This document shows, in pieces, positions 1 through 8,768 of a stretch of DNA of 49,261 bases. The translations under genes and the position numbers were made by a program. Within the stretch, counting starts at the first letter, position 1, and every line of letters begins with the position of its first letter. Source of the stretch: Sphingomonas sp. Ant H11 (GTDB lineage: Bacteria > Pseudomonadota > Alphaproteobacteria > Sphingomonadales > Sphingomonadaceae); NCBI RefSeq assembly GCF_000797515.1, contig NZ_JSBN01000061.1, forward strand, positions 1-49,261, in the 5' to 3' direction. The notes beneath the pieces are model-generated. The model saw nothing but the letters and a program-made list of their open reading frames with translations. It was not told where the DNA came from and searched no databases.

Positions 1-47
1 CGCCGCCCGCAGCGGCTCCGGCCGCCACCGGCAACAGCGTGGGCTGA
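1..47 (+). CDS. C-terminal end of an unidentified protein (partial)
   Basis: A short open frame enters from the left edge and ends at a TGA at 45-47. The readable tail is PPAAAPAATGNSVG, an Ala/Pro-rich end typical of exported or ribosome-associated proteins in this group, but too little is present to name it. It converges on the cyclic-di-GMP gene whose stop is at 86. The frame choice rests only on composition and the well-placed stop. Confidence 0.4.
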   Translation, partial: PPAAAPAATGNSVG

Positions 48-85
48 ACCGAACTGCGCCGTTCCGGCCGCGCCAGGGCAGGCGA

Positions 86-2206
86 TCAACCCGCCTTGCG
101 CGCCGGAATGGCGGGTGTCGCAGCGGCGAGCCGGTCAAGGTCGAAGGCTTCGAGAAATTCGAGACCGGCCTTGCCGTCCGCCGCCCAGCGCAAGCGCGCC
201 GGGAGCATCTGGCCTTCCAGCAACTCGATCATGACGTCGAGCGCGCCCGCGTCGTCCTCGACATCGATCCCGTCGATCATCGCGCCGCCGCTGGAAATGT
301 TGCGGATGCGCACGTCGCCGTAGACGTCGCCCGCTCGGATGCGCGCCTTGCGCAGCAGCGAGGTCCGGGGTGAGCGGCTGCTGCGGAAGCCGCAGGCGGT
401 GGCCATATCGCCTGCCAGGGCCAGACGCTCCCGCACCTCCGCCGCGCAGGTAGGTTTGCCATAGACATACCCCTGGATGTGGCTGCAGCCGAGTTCGACA
501 ATCAGCGCGATTTCGTCATGCGTTTCCACCCCCTCGGCAGTGGTTTCCATGCCGAGCGTATCGGCCAGCGTGACGATCGCCTTGATGATCGCGGCGTTGC
601 GATTGCCCGCGATTGCCGCCCCGCGCACGAAGCTCTGGTCGATCTTGATCTTGTCGAACGGGGCCTTGCGCAAATAGCCGAGCGACGAATAGCCGGTGCC
701 GAAATCGTCCAGCGCCAGCCGCACGCCGCATCCCTTCAGCGCCTTGAACATCTGTTCGGTGGCGGGGCTTTCATCGACGAACACGCCTTCGGTGATCTCG
801 AGCTCGAGCCGGTCGGGCTTGATCCCCGATGTCGCGAGCGCCGAGGTGACGATGGTGGACAAAGCGGGGTTGGCAAACTGGATCGGCGACACATTGACCG
901 CGACGCGGATGTCATGCGGCCATTCCGCTGCTTCCATGCACGCAGTGCGCAACACCCATTCCCCGATCGTTTCGATCAACCCGCACTCTTCCGCGACCGG
1001 GATGAATTCGCTCGGGCTGACCAGCCCGCGCGTCGGGTGTTGCCAGCGCAACAGTGCCTCAAAACCGACAATGCGTTGGGTGCGGGTGCTGACCACCGGC
1101 TGGTATGCGACGAAAAACTGGTCGGCGGCGAGCGCCCCGCGCAAATCGTCCTCAAGCTGTTTGCGGCTTTGCGCGCCGATCAGCAACTCGCTGCGGAAGA
1201 AGCGGTGCACGCCGCGGCCGTCGCCCTTGGCGGCATAGAGCGCGAGATCGGCGTTGCGGACAAGTGTCTCGGCATCGGTGCCGTCGGTCGGCGCGATCGC
1301 CACGCCGATCGAGCAGCCGATGCTGATCGCCGAACCATTGATGCTATAGGGTTGCGAAAGTTCGCTGATCACCCGCCGCGCGAGTTCGGCCAGCGCCTCG
1401 CGGTCGGGCGCGAAGGGGATGATGACCTTGAATTCGTCGCCGCCGAGTCGTCCGACCAGCCCGACCTCCCCGATCGTGCGTTGCAGTCGCAAGGCGACTT
1501 TCTTGAGCAGCGCGTCCCCGGTCTGGTGGCCCAGCGTATCGTTGACGCTTTTGAATCGGTCCAGATCGAGCAGGAAGAGCGCGGTCTTGCGCGGCACGGA
1601 GCCTGGCTGATGGAGGGTCTGTTCGAGCGAGAGCCGCAAACGCTGACGGTTGGCAAGCCCGGTCAGGCTGTCGAACAGCGCCAGGCGGGTGATTTCCGCA
1701 TCGACGCGGCGGCGCTCGGTCAAATCGCTGCCGCTGCCGACAAAACCCAGAAAACGCCCGTCCGCATCGGATATCGGGCGCCCCGAAATCGACCACCAGC
1801 GGTCTAGCGTCGTGTCGTTCGCCGGCCGGACCGAATAGTTGGAAAAGGCGGTGCGCGAGGCGAGATGAAAGGCGAGCGTTCGCTCGGTTTCGGGCGAAGC
1901 GCTATCCATGCGGAACAGCTTGTTCAGCAATTGTCCAAGGGCGGGGGCATCGGGGCGATCGAGGCCGCGCGCCACCTTGTCGGAAAGATACAGCACGTGA
2001 CCGTCGGCGTCGGTTTGCCAGAACCAGCCATTGGTATGCGCTTCGAATTCATGGATCAGCAATTGCGCCCGCTGACTTCGTGGTTCGGAAAGGTCGGCAT
2101 CGCGAATCCGGCGCGACGATTGCGCGCGCGCCCAGGCCGCTGCGGTTACGCCGATGACCATGAAGGTGCCCGATGCGATCAATATAAGAAGGGTTCCGAA
2201 GTTCAT
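86..2206 (-). CDS. PAS-GGDEF-EAL-PilZ cyclic-di-GMP protein
   Basis: A 706-residue membrane-anchored cyclic-di-GMP turnover protein. I start it at the ATG at 2206 (MNFGTLLILI), which opens with one transmembrane helix (about 3-25); the frame is open further upstream but that stretch is not protein-like. A PAS-like sensor follows (about 50-165). The GGDEF domain has an intact GGDEF motif (about 255-259), but the position of the upstream RxxD inhibitory site reads GEVG, so product inhibition at the I-site is not expected. The EAL domain has FEALLRWQHP (about 383), the DDFGTGYSSL loop and EGVET, so phosphodiesterase activity is plausible. The C-terminal 90 residues (RISSGGAMI-like) look like PilZ, a cyclic-di-GMP receptor. 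Synthesis, hydrolysis and binding modules are therefore joined in one chain; net activity cannot be told from sequence. It is divergent from fumarase. Confidence 0.9.
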   Translation of the reverse strand: MNFGTLLILIASGTFMVIGVTAAAWARAQSSRRIRDADLSEPRSQRAQLLIHEFEAHTNGWFWQTDADGHVLYLSDKVARGLDRPDAPALGQLLNKLFRMDSASPETERTLAFHLASRTAFSNYSVRPANDTTLDRWWSISGRPISDADGRFLGFVGSGSDLTERRRVDAEITRLALFDSLTGLANRQRLRLSLEQTLHQPGSVPRKTALFLLDLDRFKSVNDTLGHQTGDALLKKVALRLQRTIGEVGLVGRLGGDEFKVIIPFAPDREALAELARRVISELSQPYSINGSAISIGCSIGVAIAPTDGTDAETLVRNADLALYAAKGDGRGVHRFFRSELLIGAQSRKQLEDDLRGALAADQFFVAYQPVVSTRTQRIVGFEALLRWQHPTRGLVSPSEFIPVAEECGLIETIGEWVLRTACMEAAEWPHDIRVAVNVSPIQFANPALSTIVTSALATSGIKPDRLELEITEGVFVDESPATEQMFKALKGCGVRLALDDFGTGYSSLGYLRKAPFDKIKIDQSFVRGAAIAGNRNAAIIKAIVTLADTLGMETTAEGVETHDEIALIVELGCSHIQGYVYGKPTCAAEVRERLALAGDMATACGFRSSRSPRTSLLRKARIRAGDVYGDVRIRNISSGGAMIDGIDVEDDAGALDVMIELLEGQMLPARLRWAADGKAGLEFLEAFDLDRLAAATPAIPARKAG

Positions 2207-2364
2207 ACGCCCCCGGGTAAGGGGGCATCCTTTCTGAATTCCTTGTATCGCGGCGACCTCACCCAAAATGAGTATGCGGCGGCGGGGCGACGGACGCGGT
2301 CACCCCCCGCGCTTGGCGTGGCCGCAACATCGGCTTAAGGCGCGGCGCAAGACAGGAGTTCATC

Positions 2365-3881
2365 ATGACCACCATCATCCGCGAAGCCGATCTGATCGAG
2401 AGCGTGGCCGACGCGCTGCAGTTCATCTCTTTCTATCACCCGATGGATTATATCCGTGCGCTCGGCGAAGCGTATGAGGCCGAGCAGGGCCCCGCCGCCA
2501 AGGATGCGATCGCGCAGATCCTGACCAACAGCCGGATGTGCGCCGAGGGGCACCGCCCGATCTGCCAGGATACCGGCATCGTCAACGTCTTCATCAAATG
2601 GGGTATGGATTGCCGGTTTGACGACACCAGCCGATCGCTGCAGGAGATCGTCGATGAAGGCGTGCGGCTGGCGTATCTGAACCCCGACAACAAATTGCGC
2701 GCCTCGGTGCTGACCGACCCCGCTTTCACCCGCCGCAACACCAAGGACAATACGCCGTGCGTGCTGCACGTCGAGATGGTGCCGGGTAGCCGCGTCTCGG
2801 TCGATGTCGCGGCCAAGGGCGGCGGCAGCGAGAACAAGTCGAAGTTCAAGATGATGAACCCGTCCGACTCGATCGTCGACTGGGTGATCGAGATGCTGCC
2901 GCAAATGGGGGCTGGCTGGTGCCCGCCGGGGATGCTGGGCATCGGCATTGGCGGCACGGCCGAACATTGCGTACTGCTCGCCAAGCAAGCGCTGATGGAG
3001 CCGATCGATATGGGCCCGCTGAAGGCGCGTGGGGCCAAGACCGATATCGAGGCCTTGCGCATCGAGATTTTCGACAAGGTCAACGCGCTCGGCATCGGTG
3101 CGCAGGGGCTGGGCGGCTTGTCGACCATCCTCGACGTCAAGATCCTCGACGCGCCGTGCCATGCTGCGGGCAAGCCTGTCGCGATGATCCCCAATTGCGC
3201 CGCGACGCGCCACGCGCATTTCGTGCTCGATGGTTCGGGCCCGGCCTTCCTCGAAGCGCCCAAGCTCGACGAATGGCCGAAGGTGGACTGGAAGCCCGAC
3301 AGCGCTGCGATCCGCGTCGATCTCGACACGCTGACGCCCGAGGTGGTGCAGGGCTGGAAGCAGGCGACCGGCTGTTGCTCAACGGAAAGATGCTCACTGG
3401 CCGCGATGCCGCGCACAAGCGCATCAAGGACATGCTCGACGCGGGCGAGCCGCTGCCGGTCGAATTCAAGGGCCGCGTGATCTATTATGTCGGCCCGGTT
3501 GATCCGGTCGGCGAGGAAGTGGTCGGCCCGGCTGGCCCGACCACCGCGACGCGGATGGACAAGTTCACGCGCATGATGCTGGGCCAGGGCCTGCTGGCGA
3601 TGGTCGGCAAGGCCGAGCGTGGCCCCGATGCGACCAAGGCGATCGCCGAGGGCAAGAGCGCCTATCTGATGGCGGTCGGCGGGGCAGCCTATCTCGTCGC
3701 GCGCGCGATCAAGGGCTCGAAGGTCGTCGGCTTTGCCGATCTCGGCATGGAAGCGATCTACGAATTCGACGTGGTCGATTTCCCGGTGACGGTGGCGGTC
3801 GATTCGACCGGCGCCAACGTCCACCAACTCGCGCCCTTGGTGTGGAAAGAAAAGATCGCGCGCGAGGGGTTGCTGGTGTGA
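2365..3881 (+). CDS. Class I (iron-sulfur) fumarate hydratase, frameshifted in the record
   Basis: Interconverts fumarate and malate in the TCA cycle using an oxygen-sensitive [4Fe-4S] cluster. The N-terminal alpha domain (from MTTIIREADLIESVADALQF) carries cysteine-containing segments RMCAEGHRPICQDTG, GGTAEHC and IPNCAATRHAHF. The C-terminal beta domain (RLLLNGKMLTGRDAAHKR to KIAREGLLV) lies in another frame. The switch falls at 3359-3361: adding one base after GGCTGGAAG gives GWKAGDRLLLNG, the family sequence, and a protein of about 505 residues. This is a one-base loss, most likely a sequencing error. The start ATG at 2365 has GGAG upstream. The next gene starts 13 bases after the stop. 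Confidence 0.92.
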
Positions 3882-3894
3882 TTGGCGATCGGGT

Positions 3895-4812
3895 TTGATC
3901 GCTCCGATCTGGCTCCCCGCCGCGCTGATCGGCGGGGCGCTGCAGGCGTGGCGAACGGCGGTGCAACGGCGTGTGTCGCGCACGCTCTCGATCAACGCCG
4001 CCGGCTTGGTGCGCTATCTCTACGGCCTGCCGGTCGCGGTTTTGTTGGTGATAGCCTATGAAGCGGTGTTTGCGCGCACGCCGTTTCCGGCGTTGGGCGT
4101 GTGGTTCGTGCCCTTCTGCCTCGGCGGGGGACTGGCGCAGATCATCGCCACCAATTTGTTGCTGATGGCGTTTGGCGAGCGCAATTTCGTCGTCGGCACG
4201 GCCTATTCCAAGACCGAGGCGGTGCAGAGCGCGCTGCTGTCGGTGTTTCTGCTCGGCGATCATCTGAGCCTGCCGACCTGGGTCGGCATCGGCTTCGGCG
4301 TCGCCGGGGTGATGGTCCTTTCAACTGGCGGCAAGCGGATGGCAGCGGGAGCGTTTCTCCGTGCGCTCGGGCAACCGGCGGCGCGCTATGGCATCGCCTC
4401 CGGCTTCATGTTCGCATTGACCACGATCGGTATTCGCGCGGCAACGCAGGCGGTGGCCACGCCAGACCATATCCGGGCCGCGCTGATCGTGCTCGCCACG
4501 ACCGTTGCGGCGCAGACGGTGGCACAGGGGGCGTATCTCCTGCTGCGGGAACGGGATCAGGTCGCGCGCGTCTTTTCGGAATGGCGCGTGGCAGGGCAGG
4601 TCGGGTTGATGTCTTCGGTCGCGTCGGCGTGCTGGTTCACCGGCTTTGCGTCGGCACCGGTGGCACTGGTGCGGATCGTCGGCCAGATCGAAGTTGCCTT
4701 CACCATGGCGTTTGCCCATTTTTATCTCGGCGAGAAGACCAGCCGGAGCGAAATCTTAGGGCTCATATTGGTGGCGATCGGCGTCGTCTTCGCGCTGGTC
4801 GGCAGCCTGTGA
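3895..4812 (+). CDS. EamA/DMT-family transporter
   Basis: A 305-residue inner-membrane protein with about ten hydrophobic helices in two repeated halves, as in the EamA drug/metabolite transporter family. Features include LPAALIGGALQAWRTAVQRR at the N terminus, AYSKTEAVQSALLSVFLLGD at the end of the first repeat and VALVRIVGQIEVAFTMAFAH in the second. The start must be the TTG at 3895, since no ATG or GTG lies between it and the upstream fumarase frame. The close spacing suggests co-transcription with fumarase. The substrate cannot be predicted. Confidence 0.8.
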   Translation: MIAPIWLPAALIGGALQAWRTAVQRRVSRTLSINAAGLVRYLYGLPVAVLLVIAYEAVFARTPFPALGVWFVPFCLGGGLAQIIATNLLLMAFGERNFVVGTAYSKTEAVQSALLSVFLLGDHLSLPTWVGIGFGVAGVMVLSTGGKRMAAGAFLRALGQPAARYGIASGFMFALTTIGIRAATQAVATPDHIRAALIVLATTVAAQTVAQGAYLLLRERDQVARVFSEWRVAGQVGLMSSVASACWFTGFASAPVALVRIVGQIEVAFTMAFAHFYLGEKTSRSEILGLILVAIGVVFALVGSL

Positions 4813-4858
4813 GGCGCGCAGGCTTGCGCCGCGCAGGGTCATCCCACAAGGAACGCTG

Positions 4859-6019
4859 ATGCGATTTTTCCGTCTCCTGGGTAAGGCGATCCTGTGGATC
4901 GTCATCGTGCTGTGCCTTGCGGTCACGATCATCCCGCGCTTTCTGGATGCGCGCTATTATGCGGGTCTCCCGACCGCGCACTATAATGGCGAGCGCTTCT
5001 TCAATCCCGATGGGGCCGAGGACGACATCGCCCCGCCCAACGGTGGCCGCGGGAATTTCCTGTGGCGCTATCTCACCAATAGCGACGGACGGCCGGAATG
5101 GCCCGATCATGTCGCCGTCCACCCGGTTGCACCGCCCGCGCGGGTCGAGGGTGCGCGGATGGTCGCCACCTGGGTCGGCCATGCGACGGTGCTGGTGCAG
5201 ACGCAGGGGCTTAACATCCTGACCGATCCGGTGTGGAGCCGCACCGCCGGGCCGCTCGGCGTCGGCCCCGCGCGCGTCGCGGAGCCGGGGATCGCGTTCG
5301 ATAAACTCCCCAGGATCGACCTCGTGCTCGTCAGCCACGATCACTACGATCATATGGACCTGACCACGCTGAAACGGCTGTGGGAGCGTGACCGCCCGCT
5401 GATCGTCACCAGCCTCGGCAATGACAGCGTCATCGGCCAGGTGGGCGTGCCCTCCAAGGCGCTAGACTGGGGCGGGAAGATCGCCGTGAAGCCAGGCGTC
5501 GAGGTGGTGGTCACGCGCAATCACCATTGGGGCAGCCGCTGGTTCTCCGATCGCAACCGCGCTTTGTGGTCGAGCTTCGTCGTGCGCTTGCCCGGCGGCA
5601 ATCTGTTCTTTGCGGGTGACACCGGTCCGGGGGACCTCAATTGGGCCAATCAGGCGGCGGCGTACGGCCCGGTTCGGCTTGCGCTGCTGCCGATCGGCGC
5701 CTTCCGCTTCGCGCCGGGGCAAATGGTCGCGGGCAGCCATATCGGGCCGATCGACGCCGCCGAGGCGTATCGTCGGCTGGGCGCATCGAGCGGGATCGGG
5801 ATCCATTGGGGCACGTTCCGTTTGTCCTACGAAGGCTATGACACGCCGCCGCGCCTGTTGGCGGCGGTGACGCAGGTTACGGGGCTGCACGGTTTCGGCA
5901 CGGTTGCGCTTGGCCACCCTACGGAAATCGCTCCCTTCCACCCCGCGCTGCCGGTCGTGCCGATCGAGCGCGGGCCAATCGAACGCGCGTTGCCGAAGGC
6001 TGCCCTGGCGCTGCCATGA
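4859..6019 (+). CDS. Membrane-anchored MBL-fold metallohydrolase (UlaG/NAPE-PLD-like)
   Basis: 386 residues, starting at an ATG preceded by AAGGAACG. An N-terminal hydrophobic anchor (about 7-25, AILWIVIVLCLAVTII) places the enzyme at the membrane, probably facing the periplasm. The metallo-beta-lactamase fold is shown by TWVGHATVLVQ, NILTDPVWS and the metal-binding SHDHYDHMD, followed by RNHHWGSRW, FFAGDTGPG and GIHWGTF. This order is that of the beta-lactamase-like domain found in N-acylphosphatidylethanolamine phospholipase D-like and UlaG-like proteins. The substrate is unknown. It probably follows the transporter in the same transcript. Confidence 0.85.
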   Translation: MRFFRLLGKAILWIVIVLCLAVTIIPRFLDARYYAGLPTAHYNGERFFNPDGAEDDIAPPNGGRGNFLWRYLTNSDGRPEWPDHVAVHPVAPPARVEGARMVATWVGHATVLVQTQGLNILTDPVWSRTAGPLGVGPARVAEPGIAFDKLPRIDLVLVSHDHYDHMDLTTLKRLWERDRPLIVTSLGNDSVIGQVGVPSKALDWGGKIAVKPGVEVVVTRNHHWGSRWFSDRNRALWSSFVVRLPGGNLFFAGDTGPGDLNWANQAAAYGPVRLALLPIGAFRFAPGQMVAGSHIGPIDAAEAYRRLGASSGIGIHWGTFRLSYEGYDTPPRLLAAVTQVTGLHGFGTVALGHPTEIAPFHPALPVVPIERGPIERALPKAALALP

Positions 6020-6086
6020 GACCAAGGACGCGGCGTTCCGCCCCTGCACGCCGCTCGAATGGCGGACTTGGGAGGTCTGCCGCGCG

Positions 6087-6575
6087 ATGCTAAGACCCCG
6101 CCCCGGGGAGAATCGGGACGTGGCGTCGAAGGGGAGTTTGTACCGTTACGAGGCGACGCTGGACCGGGCGGGGCTGGCGCTTACCGCCGGTGGCCTGGTC
6201 GGCGGCGTGTTCGCGACCGTGCTGGTGTTGATCGGCAGCGGTGCTGCACCGCTTGAGCTGTTGGCCGGATTCTTGGTCGGTGCGGTGATTACGGCGATGG
6301 CGGCGGTGGCGATTGGTGGCCCGGTCTGGCTGCTATGCCACGCCTTTGGCCAACGCGGACCGTGGATGGCGATTCTGGTCGGCGCGCTGGCCGGGTTCGC
6401 GCTGTTCCTCGGCGGGCAGACCTATGGCTTTGGCGTGTTCGCAATGCCGGTCACCGACAGCGAGACGCTGCTGTTCCGCTGGATCAGCGCGGTCGCGACG
6501 AGCCTGATCCTGGCCCTGGTCGCCGCGTTGATCGGCTGGACGATGTGGCGCGTGGCGTATAGGCGGGTGGCGTAA
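6087..6575 (+). CDS. Small four-helix membrane protein of unknown function
   Basis: About 162 residues with four hydrophobic stretches (ALTAGGLVGGVFATVLVLIG, LLAGFLVGAVITAMAAVAIG, MAILVGALAGFALFLGGQ, SLILALVAALIGWTMWRVAY). I chose the ATG at 6087; a GTG at 6120 is an alternative. The frame is open upstream but overlaps the end of the MBL hydrolase out of frame and is not protein-like there. I do not recognise a family. Confidence 0.6.
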   Translation: MLRPRPGENRDVASKGSLYRYEATLDRAGLALTAGGLVGGVFATVLVLIGSGAAPLELLAGFLVGAVITAMAAVAIGGPVWLLCHAFGQRGPWMAILVGALAGFALFLGGQTYGFGVFAMPVTDSETLLFRWISAVATSLILALVAALIGWTMWRVAYRRVA

Positions 6576-6720
6576 CTATACTTTTCTTTTTGTTCTCAAA
6601 ATTGCTGTAAAGTTCTGTGCCGATTTGGGGTAGGCGCGGCACAGGAAGTCTCGACGAAACGGAGAAGTTTCAAGACGCGATCGATCCGGGTGCCAAGAAC
6701 CTATAGGTCAGGAAACAGCC

Positions 6721-7248
6721 TTGCTGGGAAATGATTATCCGATTGTGGTTCAAAATGCGGGGCTCGTGCTGCTTGGTCCGTTTCTTTACACGCTGTTCAA
6801 TCGCCTCGACATGTTGACAGATGATGGCGATGGCTCAGCTCATTTTGTCGGGATCGAAGGTGCGTCCCGCGCTGTCCATCTGCTGCAATATCTAGTGGAC
6901 ACACGTCTCGATGCACCGGCGGAGGCGTTACCGCTCAACAAGCTGCTATGCGGACTATCACCAGATGCACCGGTCTGGCCCTCACTGACCCCGGCCCAGG
7001 CGGATCTCGATGTGTGTGATCAGCTTTTGGAAGCTGTGCTCGGGCAATGGCAGTCCATCGGCCACTCTTCCGTGCCAGTGTTGCGAGAGAGCTTTCTGCA
7101 ACGTGGCGGATCGTTGTCGCCGGACGGCGGCAAATGGAACCTGACGGTGCAGAAGCTATCGTTTGACATTCTCCTGGATCGGATTCCCTGGCAATTCTCC
7201 GTGATCGCGGGATCGTGGATGCCGAAGCCGCTACATGTTACGTGGTAA
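6721..7248 (+). CDS. Orphan contractile-injection-system tape-measure C-terminal domain
   Basis: 175 residues matching the conserved C-terminal domain of contractile injection system tape-measure proteins: VQNAGLVLLGPFLYTLFNRL, ASRAVHLLQYLVD, LPLNKLLCGL, LRESFLQRGGSL, FDILLDRIPWQFSVI and SWMPKPLHVTW appear in the family's order. Family members are much longer, and sheath, tube, baseplate and AAA+ ATPase genes normally surround them; none are here. The frame is closed by a TAG at 6631, so only about 30 more codons could exist. The best start is the TTG at 6721, with AGGAAACAGCC upstream. Its end overlaps the start of the first immunity gene by 14 bases, so it is translationally coupled to it. 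It may be a stand-alone domain or a remnant of a lost cluster. Confidence 0.75.
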   Translation: MLGNDYPIVVQNAGLVLLGPFLYTLFNRLDMLTDDGDGSAHFVGIEGASRAVHLLQYLVDTRLDAPAEALPLNKLLCGLSPDAPVWPSLTPAQADLDVCDQLLEAVLGQWQSIGHSSVPVLRESFLQRGGSLSPDGGKWNLTVQKLSFDILLDRIPWQFSVIAGSWMPKPLHVTW

Positions 7249-7658
7249 GAATTTTGCAACGGGAAGCGCTGGCCCCATTCTTTCGGAAATAGCTGCGCGT
7301 GTATCGAAAATTGCTGGGCCCGGGGCGGGGGGATGCATTTCTATATGCCGAGGCTGATGACGGGTGGGTTGCTCCGTTCGTTTTCAAGGATCTGGCGGAA
7401 AGCGTCGCGTACCGAATGTTGGAAGAAGACACTCTCTGCGCCGAGCTATCGGGTGAAATTCTGAACCTCTGGTACTCGGCACCGCCCGACCAGAAATGGA
7501 ACGCCGTGATTATGACGGTGTCGGGCAATACATTCGACGCGCGTTTCCAATATGCGGAAGGTTGGGACGAGTCCGAGGACGAGGCCGACCGGTGCAACCG
7601 CATGGTCAAGGCGAAATTCGGCGACAAGCCGATCACATATCCGACCGATCCGTTATGA
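7235..7658 (+). CDS. YezG-like (DUF600-type) immunity protein, copy 1, frameshifted in the record
   Basis: Acidic cytoplasmic protein of about 140 residues in the YezG-like immunity family, whose members neutralise polymorphic toxins. The N-terminal part (GPILSEIAARVSKIAGPG) is read from the ATG at 7235; the rest (DAFLYAEADDGWVAPFVFKD, then CNRMVKAKFGDKPITYPTDP) is in another frame. Removing one G from the G6 run at 7327-7332 joins them and gives GPGAGDAFLYAE, colinear with copy 2 and of nearly equal length (140 versus 141). The start overlaps the tape-measure gene and the stop forms ATGA with copy 2, so the three genes form a tight operon. Family assignment rests on the recognisable YLYAE and GDKPIxYP blocks. 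Confidence 0.7.
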
Positions 7659-8080
7659 GGGCAAAGAGGATGGCGGGCAAATTCGACATGATGGGCCCGA
7701 TTTTCGAGCAGATCGGCCACGAACTGGGTCGGATTGTGGGTGGCGACCCCGATAAAACATATCTCTACGCCGAGCTGCAGGAGGGTGTGGTCGGTGCCGG
7801 AGTCTTTAAGGACGAAGGAAACCACGTCCGCTATTTCGACCCAAGTCGCGCGTTGATCGATTTGCTCGTCGAGGCGTGGGAAACGGAAGAGCCGAGCAAG
7901 CGCTGGGAAGTGATCGAGTATGAGGTGCTCGGGACGAAATTCAACGCAGTGTTCAAGTTCCCGGACGAGCTGAACCCCGATGACTATGAAGACGAGCGTC
8001 GAGACGTGGCTCTCCACGCTCGCTATGGCGACAAGCCAGTGATCTATCCGCCGATCCCATATCCCACTCGCCCGCTTTAA
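7655..8080 (+). CDS. YezG-like (DUF600-type) immunity protein, copy 2
   Basis: 141 residues, paralogous to the preceding gene: GPIFEQIGHELGRIV aligns with GPILSEIAARVSKIA, KTYLYAEL with DAFLYAEA, and ARYGDKPVIYPPIP with AKFGDKPITYPTDP. The protein is very acidic in its C-terminal half, as is usual for immunity proteins that mask nucleic-acid-binding toxin surfaces. I start at the ATG at 7655, which overlaps the previous stop as ATGA; the ATG at 7670 is an alternative. Two adjacent copies usually reflect selection by related toxins. No cognate toxin gene is visible in the window. Confidence 0.75.
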   Translation: MRAKRMAGKFDMMGPIFEQIGHELGRIVGGDPDKTYLYAELQEGVVGAGVFKDEGNHVRYFDPSRALIDLLVEAWETEEPSKRWEVIEYEVLGTKFNAVFKFPDELNPDDYEDERRDVALHARYGDKPVIYPPIPYPTRPL

Positions 8081-8090
8081 GGGGCGAGAA

Positions 8091-8128
8091 GACGCACCGG
8101 ATCCCATAGCGCGCGGGTCCGGTGCGTC
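8091..8128. terminator. Hairpin between convergent genes
   Basis: An 11-bp perfect inverted repeat (GACGCACCGGA at 8091-8101 and TCCGGTGCGTC at 8118-8128) lies between the second immunity gene and the convergent DUF3617 gene. There is no strong T-tract on either strand, so it may act as a weak bidirectional terminator. Confidence 0.55.
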
Positions 8129-8137
8129 CCTTCGCGT

Positions 8138-8685
8138 TTACGGCTTGGCCGGTGCCGGGCCGGTCGCGGGCGCTTCGGGCGGGGTGACGTCGGTCGGCTT
8201 GCACTCGCCGTTGCGCGTCGATTTGACGTGCATTTCCATCGTGCCTTCCTGCGTGCCATTGGCGGCGAAGCCTTCGGTCTTCATCGTCATGTCCTGCGCG
8301 GTCGCGCTATTGGTGCCGGTCATCATCATTTTGACCGTGCCGCCATTGGGCTGCTTGCAGGTCGCGTCGATCGCGATGCTGGCGCCGGTCACGTCCTTCT
8401 TGGCGAAGGTGCAATTCTGGCCGCGCGCGGACATCTGTTCCATCGCCTTGCCCATGTCTTCTTTCGCGGCCGCGGCCGGGGGTGAGGCACACCGACATCG
8501 TGCTCATCGCATCGAACATCTTCTGCATCTGCGTCTTGGTTTCGGGGGTTGCGCCCTTGCCTTCGAACTTCACGATCTCGATCTTCTGCGACCAGCTCCC
8601 CGCTTGGCGCTTGACCGGCGCGTCGGGGGGAACAGGCGCTCGCGGCGAGCGGCAGCGCGAGCAGCGCCATGATACGGAAAGTCAT
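8138..8685 (-). CDS. DUF3617-type lipoprotein, two frameshifts in the record
   Basis: An exported lipoprotein of about 182 residues. The ATG at 8685 opens a signal peptide MTFRIMALLALPLAASAC with a lipobox ending LAASAC. Three frames must be joined. Dropping one base from the G6 run at 8625-8630 gives ACSPDAPVKRQAGSWSQKIE, and dropping one from the G5 run at 8480-8484 gives CLTPAAAAKEDMGKAMEQMS. The restored protein has the DUF3617 pattern: TCKQPNGGTVKMMMTGT, DMTMKTEG, then a C-terminal ECKP and a Pro/Ala tail. The family is widespread in sphingomonads and of unknown function. Both errors are insertions in homopolymers. Confidence 0.75.
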
Positions 8686-8768
8686 GTGGAAAGAGTCCCC
8701 CGGGGATGTGCGCTGCGGGCGCCGGTGTGTGATTGTGTGTGGCGCATTCCTTCCCATATTGACGAGCT

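Noticed and set aside
479..1807. 442-codon plus-strand open frame across the GGDEF-EAL gene
   Set aside because: Antisense shadow caused by high G+C; no motifs, while the minus-strand frame has intact GGDEF and EAL signatures.
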